A model generated the notes under the pieces. It worked only from the letters and a program-made list of their open reading frames with translations. It was not told where the DNA came from and did not search any database. The translations under genes and the position numbers were made by a program. Positions 34,813-44,577 of a DNA stretch of 64,000 bases are shown here, in pieces. How positions within the stretch are numbered: position 1 is the stretch's first letter; each line of letters starts with the position of its first letter. Source of the stretch: a virus; IMG/VR virus record IMGVR_UViG_3300036770_008715, positions 62,001 through 126,000 of that record. One strand, 5' to 3'.

Positions 34813-36924
34813 TTACTTTATTAAATTTGCCACTACTTTTGTGGTACAACTAGCAAAACTTGTGGTTAAATAAATTTCAACATTTCCGCCAACGACAGCA
34901 GTAGAGAAATTTCCTAGTAGAGAACTTCCTTGGGTTGTTGATGGCGGTGATGAGACTGTAGCATATACAGTCATATGCGAATTACCATTTACTTGAGTGA
35001 CAATAGCTTCAGACATTTGGGTTGCTGGTACATTAGAACCAAATCCCACATCAGTGCTTTGAACTTCAATTAAAAGTTTGGCGCAAGAGTATTGGGATGT
35101 TGGGAAATAGTAAATTCTTCTTGTTCCAGCAGCTCCAATATTACTATTGGCTAAACCTTCGATTACATGGAAATCCTGCATGGTGGTTGTTCCACCAACA
35201 GTCAGAGCACCGCCAACGCCAAGAGTAGAACCTACATTGGCAAAAGTCCCAACTGAAACGTTTCCGCCGATGCTCGAATTTTGAGCTACTATCAAGTTGG
35301 CATATAACGTAGTGTTTCTTCTCACCTCTAATGTTGAGCCAACGTTAAGAGTTCCAGCAATGTTAGCTCTAGATCCTATCGAAACATTTCCAGTTACTGA
35401 GGCATTTTGGGATATGATTAGGTTGGCATAACCAGTAATGTTTCTGCGCACCTCTAATGTTGAGCCAACGTTAAGAGTTTCAGCAATATTAGCTCTAGAA
35501 CCAATAGAAACGTTTCCTGTCACTGAAGCGTTTTGTGATATAATCAGGTTTGCATAACCAGTAATGTTTCTACCAACTTCCAGTGTAGAACCAACATTAA
35601 GAGTATCAGCGATATTAGCCGCTCCACCAACAGTCAGATTCCCGCCAACCCCTAGATTTGTACCAACGTTGGCAAAAGATCCAATTGAAGTGTTTCCTGC
35701 TATTGAGGCGTTTTGGCTTATTATTAAGTTTGCATAACCAATAATATTTCTAGAGACTTCTAATGTTGATCCAACATTGAGAGTTCCAGCAATGTTAGCT
35801 CTAGAACCTATAGAAACGTTACCAGTAACTGAGGCATTCTGTGATATGATTAAGTTTGCATAACCAATAATATTTCTAGAGACTTCTAATGTTGATCCAA
35901 CATTGAGAGTACCAGCAATGTTAGCTCTAGAACCTATAGAAACGTTACCAGTAACTGAGGCATTTTGGGATATGATTAGGTTGGCATAACCTGTTATATT
36001 TCTACCAACTTCCAGTGTAGAACCAACATTAAGAGTATCAGCGATATTAGCCGCTCCACCAACAGTCAGATTACCACCAACGCCAAGATTTGTGCCAACA
36101 TTAGCAAACGATCCAATAGAAACATTTCCAGTTACTGAGGCATTTTGGGATATGATTAGGTTGGCATAACCAGTAATGTTTCTTCTAACCTCTAATGTGG
36201 AACCGACGTTTAAGGATCCAGCAATATTAGCTCTAGAACCAATAGAAACGTTTCCTGTCACTGAAGCGTTTTGTGATATAATCAGGTTCGCATAACCAGT
36301 AATATTCCTAGCTACTTCTAATGTTGAGCCAACGTTCAAAGAACCAATAATATTAGCTCTTGATCCAATTGTAACATTTCCAGAAACAGTGACGTTTTTT
36401 GATACTGATAAATTCGAAGATATTGCAACGTTACCCAATCTAATAGTATTAGCAACAGTTAAGTAGTTAGCAACGTTTAGTATTAGACCATTATTTGACT
36501 GAAGACCATCCGTTTCTAGCCAACCAGAAGCATATACGTTAGCCAGAGAAGAAATTACGTTATTAAATAACCTTACTGTTCTAGTGTTACCCATGGCATG
36601 GAAATTCAATGAATCATTCGTAAATTTAATATCATTTGCTGCAGCATATATGAAGTTAGTTGTGCCTATTTGATCGATCTTAGCTGCAGTCAATTTACCA
36701 CTAGAAATGGTCGCATCTCCATATGGTACTCGGAGAGCTGTAAATCCACCTGTCACGTTAGATAATTCAATATAGCCAACAGCAACGTTGATACTCCCTT
36801 GGGGCTTCAGAAAATCTCCTCGACAAACCTCGTTAATATCATTGACATTTAGGTTTGTTTGAATTCTCCAATTCTCAAAAGTATTTGCAGTTGTAACTGT
36901 TGAGATATTAGCCGTACTTGCCAT
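34813..36924 (-). CDS. Repeat fibre with 42-residue tandem units
   Basis: 703 residues. The start (TANTFENWRIQTNLNVNDIN) is typical of T4-like aquatic phage tail proteins. About residues 200-590 consist of a 42-residue unit with the core LNVGSTLEV.RN, GYANLIISQNASVTGNVSIG and SRANIA. I count eight LNVGSTLEV cores. Two have a 24-residue insert (SFANVGTNLGVGGNLTVGG and onward). The unit probably forms stacked beta-turns of a trimeric shaft. The end (HVIEGLANSNIGAAGTRRIY, then TSFASCTTKVVANLIK) is a different tip domain. A shaft of this design is expected for a short or long tail fibre. Confidence 0.82.
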   Translation of the reverse strand: MASTANISTVTTANTFENWRIQTNLNVNDINEVCRGDFLKPQGSINVAVGYIELSNVTGGFTALRVPYGDATISSGKLTAAKIDQIGTTNFIYAAANDIKFTNDSLNFHAMGNTRTVRLFNNVISSLANVYASGWLETDGLQSNNGLILNVANYLTVANTIRLGNVAISSNLSVSKNVTVSGNVTIGSRANIIGSLNVGSTLEVARNITGYANLIISQNASVTGNVSIGSRANIAGSLNVGSTLEVRRNITGYANLIISQNASVTGNVSIGSFANVGTNLGVGGNLTVGGAANIADTLNVGSTLEVGRNITGYANLIISQNASVTGNVSIGSRANIAGTLNVGSTLEVSRNIIGYANLIISQNASVTGNVSIGSRANIAGTLNVGSTLEVSRNIIGYANLIISQNASIAGNTSIGSFANVGTNLGVGGNLTVGGAANIADTLNVGSTLEVGRNITGYANLIISQNASVTGNVSIGSRANIAETLNVGSTLEVRRNITGYANLIISQNASVTGNVSIGSRANIAGTLNVGSTLEVRRNTTLYANLIVAQNSSIGGNVSVGTFANVGSTLGVGGALTVGGTTTMQDFHVIEGLANSNIGAAGTRRIYYFPTSQYSCAKLLIEVQSTDVGFGSNVPATQMSEAIVTQVNGNSHMTVYATVSSPPSTTQGSSLLGNFSTAVVGGNVEIYLTTSFASCTTKVVANLIK
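35170..36390 (-). repeat. 126-base tandem repeat coding the 42-residue fibre units
   Basis: Eight imperfect copies, some near-identical at the DNA level, of the unit containing codons for LNVGSTLEV and NASVTGNVSIG. Units differ mainly at one variable residue (A/R/G/S in EV.RN). Boundaries approximate. Confidence 0.75.
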
Positions 36925-37137
36925 TTAGTTCAATCTCTGGATGATTTGCTGAAGAAGGGTTTTTATATCCGAAACATCTTGCTTCAGCATATTTATTTCA
37001 TTTTTTTGGGATTCTTTTTCGCTCAACTCCCTCATTTTTTGATTGTGCCTCAAAACAGCGTTCTTATTGACGCACAATATTGCATTAGTAGATGTATCTC
37101 TAACTAAAGTTTCATTTTCTTTTACTTTAATTTTCAT
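36925..37137 (-). CDS. Small coiled-coil protein
   Basis: 70 residues from the ATG at 37137. A longer frame from 37218 overlaps the 1056-aa gene by 76 bases and lacks a ribosome site, so I reject that start. The protein opens with MKIKVKENETLVRDTSTNAI, then a basic patch (RHNQKMRELSEKESQKNE), then a heptad-like helix (MLKQDVSDIKTLLQQIIQRL). Small proteins of this shape are widespread in T4-like phages without known function. It sits between a large structural gene and the repeat fibre, so it may act in fibre attachment or assembly. Confidence 0.65.
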   Translation of the reverse strand: MKIKVKENETLVRDTSTNAILCVNKNAVLRHNQKMRELSEKESQKNEINMLKQDVSDIKTLLQQIIQRLN

Positions 37138-37142
37138 AATTA

Positions 37143-40100
37143 TTATCCAGCTGGGACTGCACTTATTCGAATATTGCGAATATAGGGTACAACAGCCAAG
37201 TCTGAAGATGTCAAACAAACTTTAACAGCAAAAGACTTAAACACTCTTCCAATAGGATATTCTACCCCGTCAAGGACATAGGAAAGTTCGTTTTTAGTGA
37301 AACTTGGCCTATATTCAAACTCTCTAATTGAGTTCGAATCTTTGGAGAAAATATCTGATCTTCTCTCCATTCTAACCCAGGTTTTTTCCCAAAATTTTTC
37401 AGTATCATCAATACCAAGAACTTTATAATATACTTGGATATCTGTCCCTACTGGTCTTATTGCATCCATGAATACGATTAAATCGCCAGCTTCAAATCCT
37501 TCCAATAAAGCAATTTGTCTGGTTTGGTATCTTGCTTTAATATTTCCTCCCCACTTACCAGTCTCTCCTCTAGCAATAATTAGAGCCTCTTCTTGACCTG
37601 AGAGATCTTCAGGAGGAGCCAAAGTTATTGTTGGAGTTTCATAATAACCGCTGCCTTCAGATACCATAAAGATAGAATCGATTCTATTTGTTCCATCAGT
37701 ATTAGCAACAGCAAATCCTTTAGCTCCAGAACCAACGGTTGAATTTATCACTAAACCATAATATGCAATATTTGCATCACCATCATAATATGTGGTTCTA
37801 TGAGCAGTTGCTGCAGCATTTAACGTTGTATAATCGGTTGCAGTATAAAGAGTAGAACCAACAAGATTCCCATTTGGAACCTTTTTATATCCAAGCCCCT
37901 TTGTTGCTATTGATATAATATTGTTAGAAAGTTCAGCATTATTAATCACATACTCAGAAACTGCAACTGAAATTGATTCCTTATTAATTATAGGTGAAAT
38001 GTTTGGATCAGTTGTAGTTAAGTCTGCTCTTACGACGATACTATCTCTTTTACCTTTATTGATAAATCTTGTGTTGGTGAGAGAAGCACTTTTATCTGCA
38101 AGCTCACCATATCTAAGCATTTTATGTGGCTTAATATCAGTGTAATTAACTTCTTCTGTTGCAACATTTGTGCTTGGATTCTTTCTATAACTTTTTATTG
38201 TATAGTCTGTGACTGCATTGCCAAACCCAAGATCATTTGTATGAAGAATTACCTTACCGACATCTAAGTTGGCTTTGGGGGGATCCTTCATTTTAAATAA
38301 TGCATAACCGCTGCTGGTATTGAATACAGCCTTGTTAATAACAAACATCAAATCTTGATTTTGATATGCAGTCCAAGTAGAACTATTTTGCGACTTGAAT
38401 AATGATCCAGCATATGGTTGATCACTGATTCTTCTAGGAGGGCTAGCATTAAGAACATCTTGTCCAAGCTCGGCGATCCAAAGTTCATACTCTGGCGACT
38501 CTGAGCCAACTGTTAATGCATATTCAGTATCTGGCTCCAGGTATACTGGATCTCTAAATCTAAATGTGGTTTTTGTTTTTGCATTTGTAACGTCAGGCTT
38601 AGTAGAAACTTTCACATCACTTGCATCAACTTTAGTTCTAGCGATGTAGTTTTTAGTTGGGTATCCATTAACTACCTGTGCAATTCTTAAATTCACAGGC
38701 AATTGCATAGAACCTCTAGCTTTACTTGGTTTTGATTTGAAAAATAAATCTACTGAAGTTACGAATATTCCTCTATTGACTTTATTTGAGCTAGCTTTTG
38801 GTGTGAAGAAAGTTTGGGATAATCCATTAACGAATTTTGGTCGTACGATTGAATCAGCATTAGTTCCCAATGACGGAGATCCTGCAGCATCAGCATCTTG
38901 CGTTAGATTGCTTGGAGCAACAGGATTATCGCCAGAAAATTCAGGGAGCGGCTGAGATACTGGAGTTGATGTTATTCTTTGGGTGATATTTAATAAACCA
39001 GAAGCCGTAAATTTGGCTGACGCTTTCATGGTAAAGTTGGGATTATCAACTTTATCAGTGTCAGTTATCGTAAATATTCTCTCCCCAGTTTTAAATTTAT
39101 ATTCTGGTTCCTCTGGGAGATTAAATATTCCAGCAAGACCACCATTTTCATCAACAACTAAATCGCCTATGCTATAGTGCGATGTGCTACCAACTTTTAA
39201 ATCTGATACTCCAGTATTAACACGAACAGCATTATCAAGAATAGCAACAATTCTCTTGGTTTGTATTGCTCCACGGCCAGAAGTTATATGGATAAGCCTA
39301 CCATCTAATTCTTGACCAACATTAGCTGATAGTTGTAAAACTGTTCTATCTTCGTTAGTCCATAATCCAGTATATTTTTGTACTGTATTTGCAATGACAC
39401 CAGAATAATGTTTTCTTGATGTTACTTGGAGCCTTTTTCCTGTATCGATAGAAACAAGCGTATCGCCTGCGCCATAATTATTAAGTCTGGTGTTTAGAAC
39501 TTTAATAACAGGAGCACTTGGGTTCGATTCATTACGCAAATTTATTCTATTATTTGCTGTATTGAAGTTTGTTCTTAGTATACCAGATATGGGTTCAATT
39601 GTAAGAACATTAGCCGAAGCCTGGGGTTGGAAATATTTAACTTTACCAATAAAATTAGCTTTCTCGAAAGGGGCACTTCCGCTTGCTGTCTGGTATACCA
39701 AATCTCCATCTTGGAAATGCGTTGTCGACAGAGATGTTGTTGTGGAGATTACGTTACAATAGATAAAGTTTTCATTTAAATATACAATATTTTCCCCAGA
39801 AGTCCCAACAACAACCATATATGCATTGGTTCTTTGTACATAAACTTCTTCGTCTTGAGAGAATGTTGATGCGCTGTTTTGGCTTTCAGAATCTAAAACA
39901 GTAGCAGTAACCTTTAAAGTGGCACCAGTACTATTGCTTATATACAGAGGAGCGCTTTCGTCAAAGAAACCAGATATATCTGCAACTATAAGAACTTTTG
40001 TTGAGCTATTGTAAGAAGCAACAACAGAAGAAAATGTTTTATTAGTAAATGAACTTCCTTGCCAGGCAACGTCTGTGGTTACTGCTGTATATGATTGTGT

Positions 40101-40313
40101 TGTGCTGATAGAAATTTGTTTTCTGGCATTAACTTCAATTAAATTGGCTCTTTGCGTTACATGGTTGACAGCAATATCATCAAAAAATACAGACGCTTTA
40201 CGATATGGACGAAGATTATCAGCGTCGAACATAATTTTTTGTCGACGAATATATGGTATCAGCGAACTGTCGGCAATTAAAGTGCCTTGTGTTACATAAA
40301 TCGGTTCAGCCAT
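37143..40313 (-). CDS. Large baseplate/tail-fibre structural protein
   Basis: 1056 residues. The start (IYVTQGTLIADSSLIPYIRR, then QKIMFDADNLRPYRKASVFF) resembles attachment parts of phage baseplate proteins that accompany DUF4815. Residues about 490-660 form a beta-sandwich (RGIFVTSVDLFFKSKPSK, MQLPVNLRIAQVVNG, PVYLEPDTEYALTVG) similar to DUF4082-like domains. Later a GSGYYETPTITLAPPE repeat piece is shared with gp6, gp7 and gp8. It follows the 1413-aa gene and precedes the coiled-coil gene. Probably a peripheral baseplate or proximal fibre component; no precise T4 counterpart claimed. Confidence 0.72.
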   Translation of the reverse strand: MAEPIYVTQGTLIADSSLIPYIRRQKIMFDADNLRPYRKASVFFDDIAVNHVTQRANLIEVNARKQISISTTQSYTAVTTDVAWQGSSFTNKTFSSVVASYNSSTKVLIVADISGFFDESAPLYISNSTGATLKVTATVLDSESQNSASTFSQDEEVYVQRTNAYMVVVGTSGENIVYLNENFIYCNVISTTTSLSTTHFQDGDLVYQTASGSAPFEKANFIGKVKYFQPQASANVLTIEPISGILRTNFNTANNRINLRNESNPSAPVIKVLNTRLNNYGAGDTLVSIDTGKRLQVTSRKHYSGVIANTVQKYTGLWTNEDRTVLQLSANVGQELDGRLIHITSGRGAIQTKRIVAILDNAVRVNTGVSDLKVGSTSHYSIGDLVVDENGGLAGIFNLPEEPEYKFKTGERIFTITDTDKVDNPNFTMKASAKFTASGLLNITQRITSTPVSQPLPEFSGDNPVAPSNLTQDADAAGSPSLGTNADSIVRPKFVNGLSQTFFTPKASSNKVNRGIFVTSVDLFFKSKPSKARGSMQLPVNLRIAQVVNGYPTKNYIARTKVDASDVKVSTKPDVTNAKTKTTFRFRDPVYLEPDTEYALTVGSESPEYELWIAELGQDVLNASPPRRISDQPYAGSLFKSQNSSTWTAYQNQDLMFVINKAVFNTSSGYALFKMKDPPKANLDVGKVILHTNDLGFGNAVTDYTIKSYRKNPSTNVATEEVNYTDIKPHKMLRYGELADKSASLTNTRFINKGKRDSIVVRADLTTTDPNISPIINKESISVAVSEYVINNAELSNNIISIATKGLGYKKVPNGNLVGSTLYTATDYTTLNAAATAHRTTYYDGDANIAYYGLVINSTVGSGAKGFAVANTDGTNRIDSIFMVSEGSGYYETPTITLAPPEDLSGQEEALIIARGETGKWGGNIKARYQTRQIALLEGFEAGDLIVFMDAIRPVGTDIQVYYKVLGIDDTEKFWEKTWVRMERRSDIFSKDSNSIREFEYRPSFTKNELSYVLDGVEYPIGRVFKSFAVKVCLTSSDLAVVPYIRNIRISAVPAG

Positions 40314-40324
40314 TTTATTTTACC

Positions 40325-43300
40325 TTATTTAAATCTACCAGTTACGTCTCTATCGATACCACCGCCACCAGATGGGGGTGCATATGTTGGTTCAGTGTAT
40401 GCAACCTGATCATAATTTATTGTTGTAGCTGTACCTGTGGATGGAACAAACATCTGGAATTCATTTGTTGGCATCCATGGTAGGAATCCAGCGCCAAAAT
40501 CAAGTATTGGCATCGGGAATATTATCCCATTCAATAAAGATTCATCGATACCAGTCCATTCATTAGGTGGAGTTGTTGTGATAATTTCAGGATCGTCGTT
40601 ACTCGAAGGCGGAACTGCCACAACAGGATCTGGATTTCTGGGATCATCAGTTGTAATTGGGATTATTACATCATTTGGCAGATTTATCACATCAACTGGA
40701 TTTCCAGTACCAGCATCAGTTCCTGGACCTTCTGGCTGAGTTTGAGTATTTGTATTTGCAGATGGTATAACAATAATTGTCTCAGTTGTTTTAACTTGGG
40801 TAACGATTTCTCTAACAACCTCTTGTATTCTAGTCTCTCTGAAAACCTCAGCTGGAGCCTTGATAATTTCAGGCCTCAATTCTTCGGATACCCAATAATC
40901 TATCTCAGGAGATAGGCTGATATTACCAATAAAAGAAGCAAACAAAAATGGTTGTACTGAAACTGCAGTGTTACTCGCCAATGGCTGAGATATTGCAGCT
41001 TGTTCTGTGAATGCTAATGATAAAGTTTTACCGTTTCTTTTGGTATTTGTTAAAGAATATGGTCTGATATCATAAATTCTTGTTTTAGTTTTTGCTGTAA
41101 TTCCTTTTGCAGTCTTAGAGACAGAAAAGTCTCTATTCTTATAATCTGCAATATCATAATTTTGAAAACTTTCTCCGACAAGACCATATTTTTCTTTTTT
41201 AGTATTGTCATTATAAAACGCTGGATCAGCAAGAGTTCTATTTTCAATATTATTCAAAGAAGTATAGTATTCCACTCTTTGAATTCTTTTATCCAAAGCA
41301 GCAAGATCTTTCATAGTGTATCTTTTTGCTTCATTATATTTTAGTCCAATATCACTTATCCTGTGCACATATGGAGGTAGATAAATTGTATACAAAGTCA
41401 TTGAATCAGAATCGTCATCTGGTGGCACTGGTGCTACTGCGCTAGTTCCCTTCAGAATCTTGAATTCTTTTGTTTTCGTTAAAACCAACTTATCTATTCT
41501 AGATAACCAATATTTAAATGTAGCTACAACGATTGAATCTGGATCAGAAATTTTTCCACTAATAATAGAACCAGAAGGATCTCCTATTTTTCTTGTTGGT
41601 CTAAAATCAATACTATCTCTTAAATTAAACCTACCATACTTTCTTGAGTAATGTATTGGAATAGTGCCAGACTCATATTCTTCTTGGGTGTATGAATCGA
41701 CACTAAAGAAAGTGTTAGAAGAATCTTCAGAATGTTTGTAATAATCTAGATGAATTAAGAGCTTAGCATTTGGAGTTGGATAACCTTGCTTTAAGGTTAT
41801 AGTAGCATGATCATAAATTTCATCCTTTTGGCCACCATCAAAAGTAAAGTGGTCTGTAACGTCAAAATAATTTGTTGACGATGGCCAAAGATCACCATTA
41901 CTCTTGAGAATTCTTCTAACTCTCAGAACATCTGGCACATATAAACTTAAACTATCACCTGGTCCAATATTAGTTACAATTTCCCTCAGCATAACAATAC
42001 CATTATTGGCATCAATTCTAGCCACAGTTTGCGGAGTTGAACTAAATGGATCAACATCGCCCATAGCTCTTTGTACATCTAACCAAGATGCATCTGGCCC
42101 AGTTGGGTATGTGTATAGAGGAGAAACTGTATATGATGTGTTCGATACTAAAGTTTTTCTTCGAATATTTGTTTCAACATTATCCTGTCTAACAACAACA
42201 TAAGCAGATACTTCTGAAACACCAGTTGCCAGGTTATTCGTACTCAAATCAACAATTATGCCGTCGCCCAATCCATTTAAGTTAACATGATTGGAATTCA
42301 GCCTTAATATCTCACCATTTGAAACAGTGGTTGATGTTCCCTTATTTCTTACAACTACAATCAAATTATCTTCAATATTCGAATTTGTTGGTAACCAATC
42401 GATTCTTTCTGATCCAGAAGTTAAATACCCACCAGGTTCAATTGTAAATGAATTACTAACAACTGAAATGCTTTGAATATATTTGTTATGGTAATAATCT
42501 ACATTTTGTAAAGAAATGCTACCGCCAAAAGATCTCTGGACATACTCTTGCGGTAATCTAAATATTAGAGATTTATAATCGTTTTCTTTAAGCCAAACAT
42601 CTCCTAATTGGTTCTTTGAGCTTTGCGCCACGTTAGCTGACATTGTCACATTTGATGTTGTCATATTACTAAAATCTAGTTTAATAAATGATTCAACATC
42701 TTTAAACTTGGGATTTATTTGTACTACAGCATTCTGAGTTGGAACTGAATTTTCATCAAATGGTAAATCCAAATATGCAGTTCTACTAGAACCATCATAT
42801 CTTGTTATAGTTCTCGTTTGATTAACAACATTAGAAGTTATTGGCAGCTGCTTTTCAAGATACCTGTCTCCATATAAATTACCGCTGGTAAATGCTTTCG
42901 ACCATGGCCGATCAGCAACTATAAAAGTTGTGGTCACTTTAGTTGCAATTCTAGTTTCGCCATTAAATCGTATAGTATCTCCAACATTACATCTTGTTCT
43001 TAAATTAGTTGTATTTGCCCCATGCCTATGAATCCATCTAGTTGCCGAAATGTTGACGTTAGCATTAGCAACAACATCCAGCCTAAAAGGCATCATAGTT
43101 ATAGTCATATTTGTATATGCACCATCTATTGAAGGTGCAGTTGTTGGTAAAACGATTGTATTTGAAGTGCTACCTGTTGATAACTTATACAACATAGGCT
43201 TAATATCGATATCAGTAACATATAGATTATAGGTTCCATTACTATCACCAGAAGGCAAAACAGAAGTATTTGCGCCGTCAACAGTATCGATTCCTTGAGA

Positions 43301-44566
43301 TTGATATCTCTTGAAATTTCTTATTCTAGCTGTTCCGATTTTGGTATTAGAATAAGAACCGAAATTTGCGCTAGTTCCTCCTCTAACTCCAGCAGCAACG
43401 CTTTGTGATGCTACGCAGTGCAGATCAACTTGATCGATATTGTTAATATCAAGAAATCCGCTCGGAGAAGTATTACCAAATACTCTTTTTACTTGTACAT
43501 AATTCCCATATGAGGTGTCGATACCAGCCTCAAACACCGTTCTTTCGTCTTCTGAGCTCCGAGGTTTATCGACCTCTAGTTTTAATTTTCCAATTGTCTC
43601 AAATTCATATCCTTTGACATAAGCCTTGCCAGGTTCTATTTCTAATGTGAATTTAGAAACATCAGCTGAATTCGCTGTGCTGACTTTGAATGGTACAACA
43701 GTATAATCACCAGATTCATCATAAGTCCTTCTGGCTAACGTTTTTTCCAATTCACTGTATATTGGGTAACGAATTTGTTTTGTTACGGCGCCATTCTCAA
43801 CTCGCATTAATTCAAAAAACGAAGACTCGTCAACAGCTGTTGCTAATGGTCTTGTTGATAGGTTCAAGTTAATCTGGTATCGATCTGATCCAGGTGCCTG
43901 ATAATTAAATGAGTCTTGGGCTGGATCGAGAAGGGATGTATCGATTAGATGATCAACAATCTCATCAGAAATTTCAAGTCCAACTTTAACATTAGCATTT
44001 TGGCTGTATGCATCTAAAACAACGCTCTGAGACTGAACCTGTATGAAATACCCATCGACATAAAAAATACCATCATTAATAAAAGCCGCAGAACCTTTTC
44101 CAGTTGCATTGCTTGCAATTAGTTTAGCCTGCTTATTAGTTCCTGCTATTGTGAAGATTTCTCCTTCTTGGAACTCATTCCCAGTTAGATACTTAATCAG
44201 AAGCGTTGGCGTTCCACCAGAAGGGAAATATGCAGCAATAGTTTTTGCTTGGACTAGAGAGTCAGGAGACCTAATAATTACCTTATCAACAAACTCATCA
44301 AGTTCAAGATCTTGGTTATTGAAAGTTTCTTCTAGCTTTATGTATGTTACAGAATTATCAAAACTGATATTCCCACCAATTACTGGACTTCCATCTTGAA
44401 AAACATGATCTGCAAAAGACTTAATTTGATTTTGCAGTAACGATTGAATTTGAGTTAATTCTCTGGCTTGTACTGCATAACCAGGCCTGAATAATAATCT
44501 TAGATAATTATTCTCTTTGGCGTTCGAATCAAAATCGTCATAATATGGTTGTACGTTAAATTCCAT
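40325..44566 (-). CDS. DUF4815-type large baseplate structural protein
   Basis: 1413 residues. The N-terminus has the DUF4815-like signature: FNVQPYYDDFDSNAKENNYL, then RLLFRPGYAVQARELTQIQS and LLQNQIKSFADHVFQDGSPV. The middle is long and beta-rich. The C-terminal 200 residues are disordered and proline/acid-rich (PSANTNTQTQPEGPGTDAGT, then DDPRNPDPVVAVPPSSNDDP), ending YAPPSGGGGIDRDVTGRFK. Proteins of this type are virion baseplate components in marine T4-like phages, of unknown exact role, sometimes compared to gp10. Located just after gp8, where T4 has gp9 to gp12, so it may connect fibres to the baseplate. Confidence 0.8.
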   Translation of the reverse strand: MEFNVQPYYDDFDSNAKENNYLRLLFRPGYAVQARELTQIQSLLQNQIKSFADHVFQDGSPVIGGNISFDNSVTYIKLEETFNNQDLELDEFVDKVIIRSPDSLVQAKTIAAYFPSGGTPTLLIKYLTGNEFQEGEIFTIAGTNKQAKLIASNATGKGSAAFINDGIFYVDGYFIQVQSQSVVLDAYSQNANVKVGLEISDEIVDHLIDTSLLDPAQDSFNYQAPGSDRYQINLNLSTRPLATAVDESSFFELMRVENGAVTKQIRYPIYSELEKTLARRTYDESGDYTVVPFKVSTANSADVSKFTLEIEPGKAYVKGYEFETIGKLKLEVDKPRSSEDERTVFEAGIDTSYGNYVQVKRVFGNTSPSGFLDINNIDQVDLHCVASQSVAAGVRGGTSANFGSYSNTKIGTARIRNFKRYQSQGIDTVDGANTSVLPSGDSNGTYNLYVTDIDIKPMLYKLSTGSTSNTIVLPTTAPSIDGAYTNMTITMMPFRLDVVANANVNISATRWIHRHGANTTNLRTRCNVGDTIRFNGETRIATKVTTTFIVADRPWSKAFTSGNLYGDRYLEKQLPITSNVVNQTRTITRYDGSSRTAYLDLPFDENSVPTQNAVVQINPKFKDVESFIKLDFSNMTTSNVTMSANVAQSSKNQLGDVWLKENDYKSLIFRLPQEYVQRSFGGSISLQNVDYYHNKYIQSISVVSNSFTIEPGGYLTSGSERIDWLPTNSNIEDNLIVVVRNKGTSTTVSNGEILRLNSNHVNLNGLGDGIIVDLSTNNLATGVSEVSAYVVVRQDNVETNIRRKTLVSNTSYTVSPLYTYPTGPDASWLDVQRAMGDVDPFSSTPQTVARIDANNGIVMLREIVTNIGPGDSLSLYVPDVLRVRRILKSNGDLWPSSTNYFDVTDHFTFDGGQKDEIYDHATITLKQGYPTPNAKLLIHLDYYKHSEDSSNTFFSVDSYTQEEYESGTIPIHYSRKYGRFNLRDSIDFRPTRKIGDPSGSIISGKISDPDSIVVATFKYWLSRIDKLVLTKTKEFKILKGTSAVAPVPPDDDSDSMTLYTIYLPPYVHRISDIGLKYNEAKRYTMKDLAALDKRIQRVEYYTSLNNIENRTLADPAFYNDNTKKEKYGLVGESFQNYDIADYKNRDFSVSKTAKGITAKTKTRIYDIRPYSLTNTKRNGKTLSLAFTEQAAISQPLASNTAVSVQPFLFASFIGNISLSPEIDYWVSEELRPEIIKAPAEVFRETRIQEVVREIVTQVKTTETIIVIPSANTNTQTQPEGPGTDAGTGNPVDVINLPNDVIIPITTDDPRNPDPVVAVPPSSNDDPEIITTTPPNEWTGIDESLLNGIIFPMPILDFGAGFLPWMPTNEFQMFVPSTGTATTINYDQVAYTEPTYAPPSGGGGIDRDVTGRFK

Positions 44567-44577
44567 TGCTTAACCCT

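Noticed and set aside
37138-37218. Longer start for the small coiled-coil protein at 37218
   Set aside because: It would overlap the 1056-aa gene by 76 bases and has no ribosome site. The ATG at 37137 gives a compact protein following the upstream stop.
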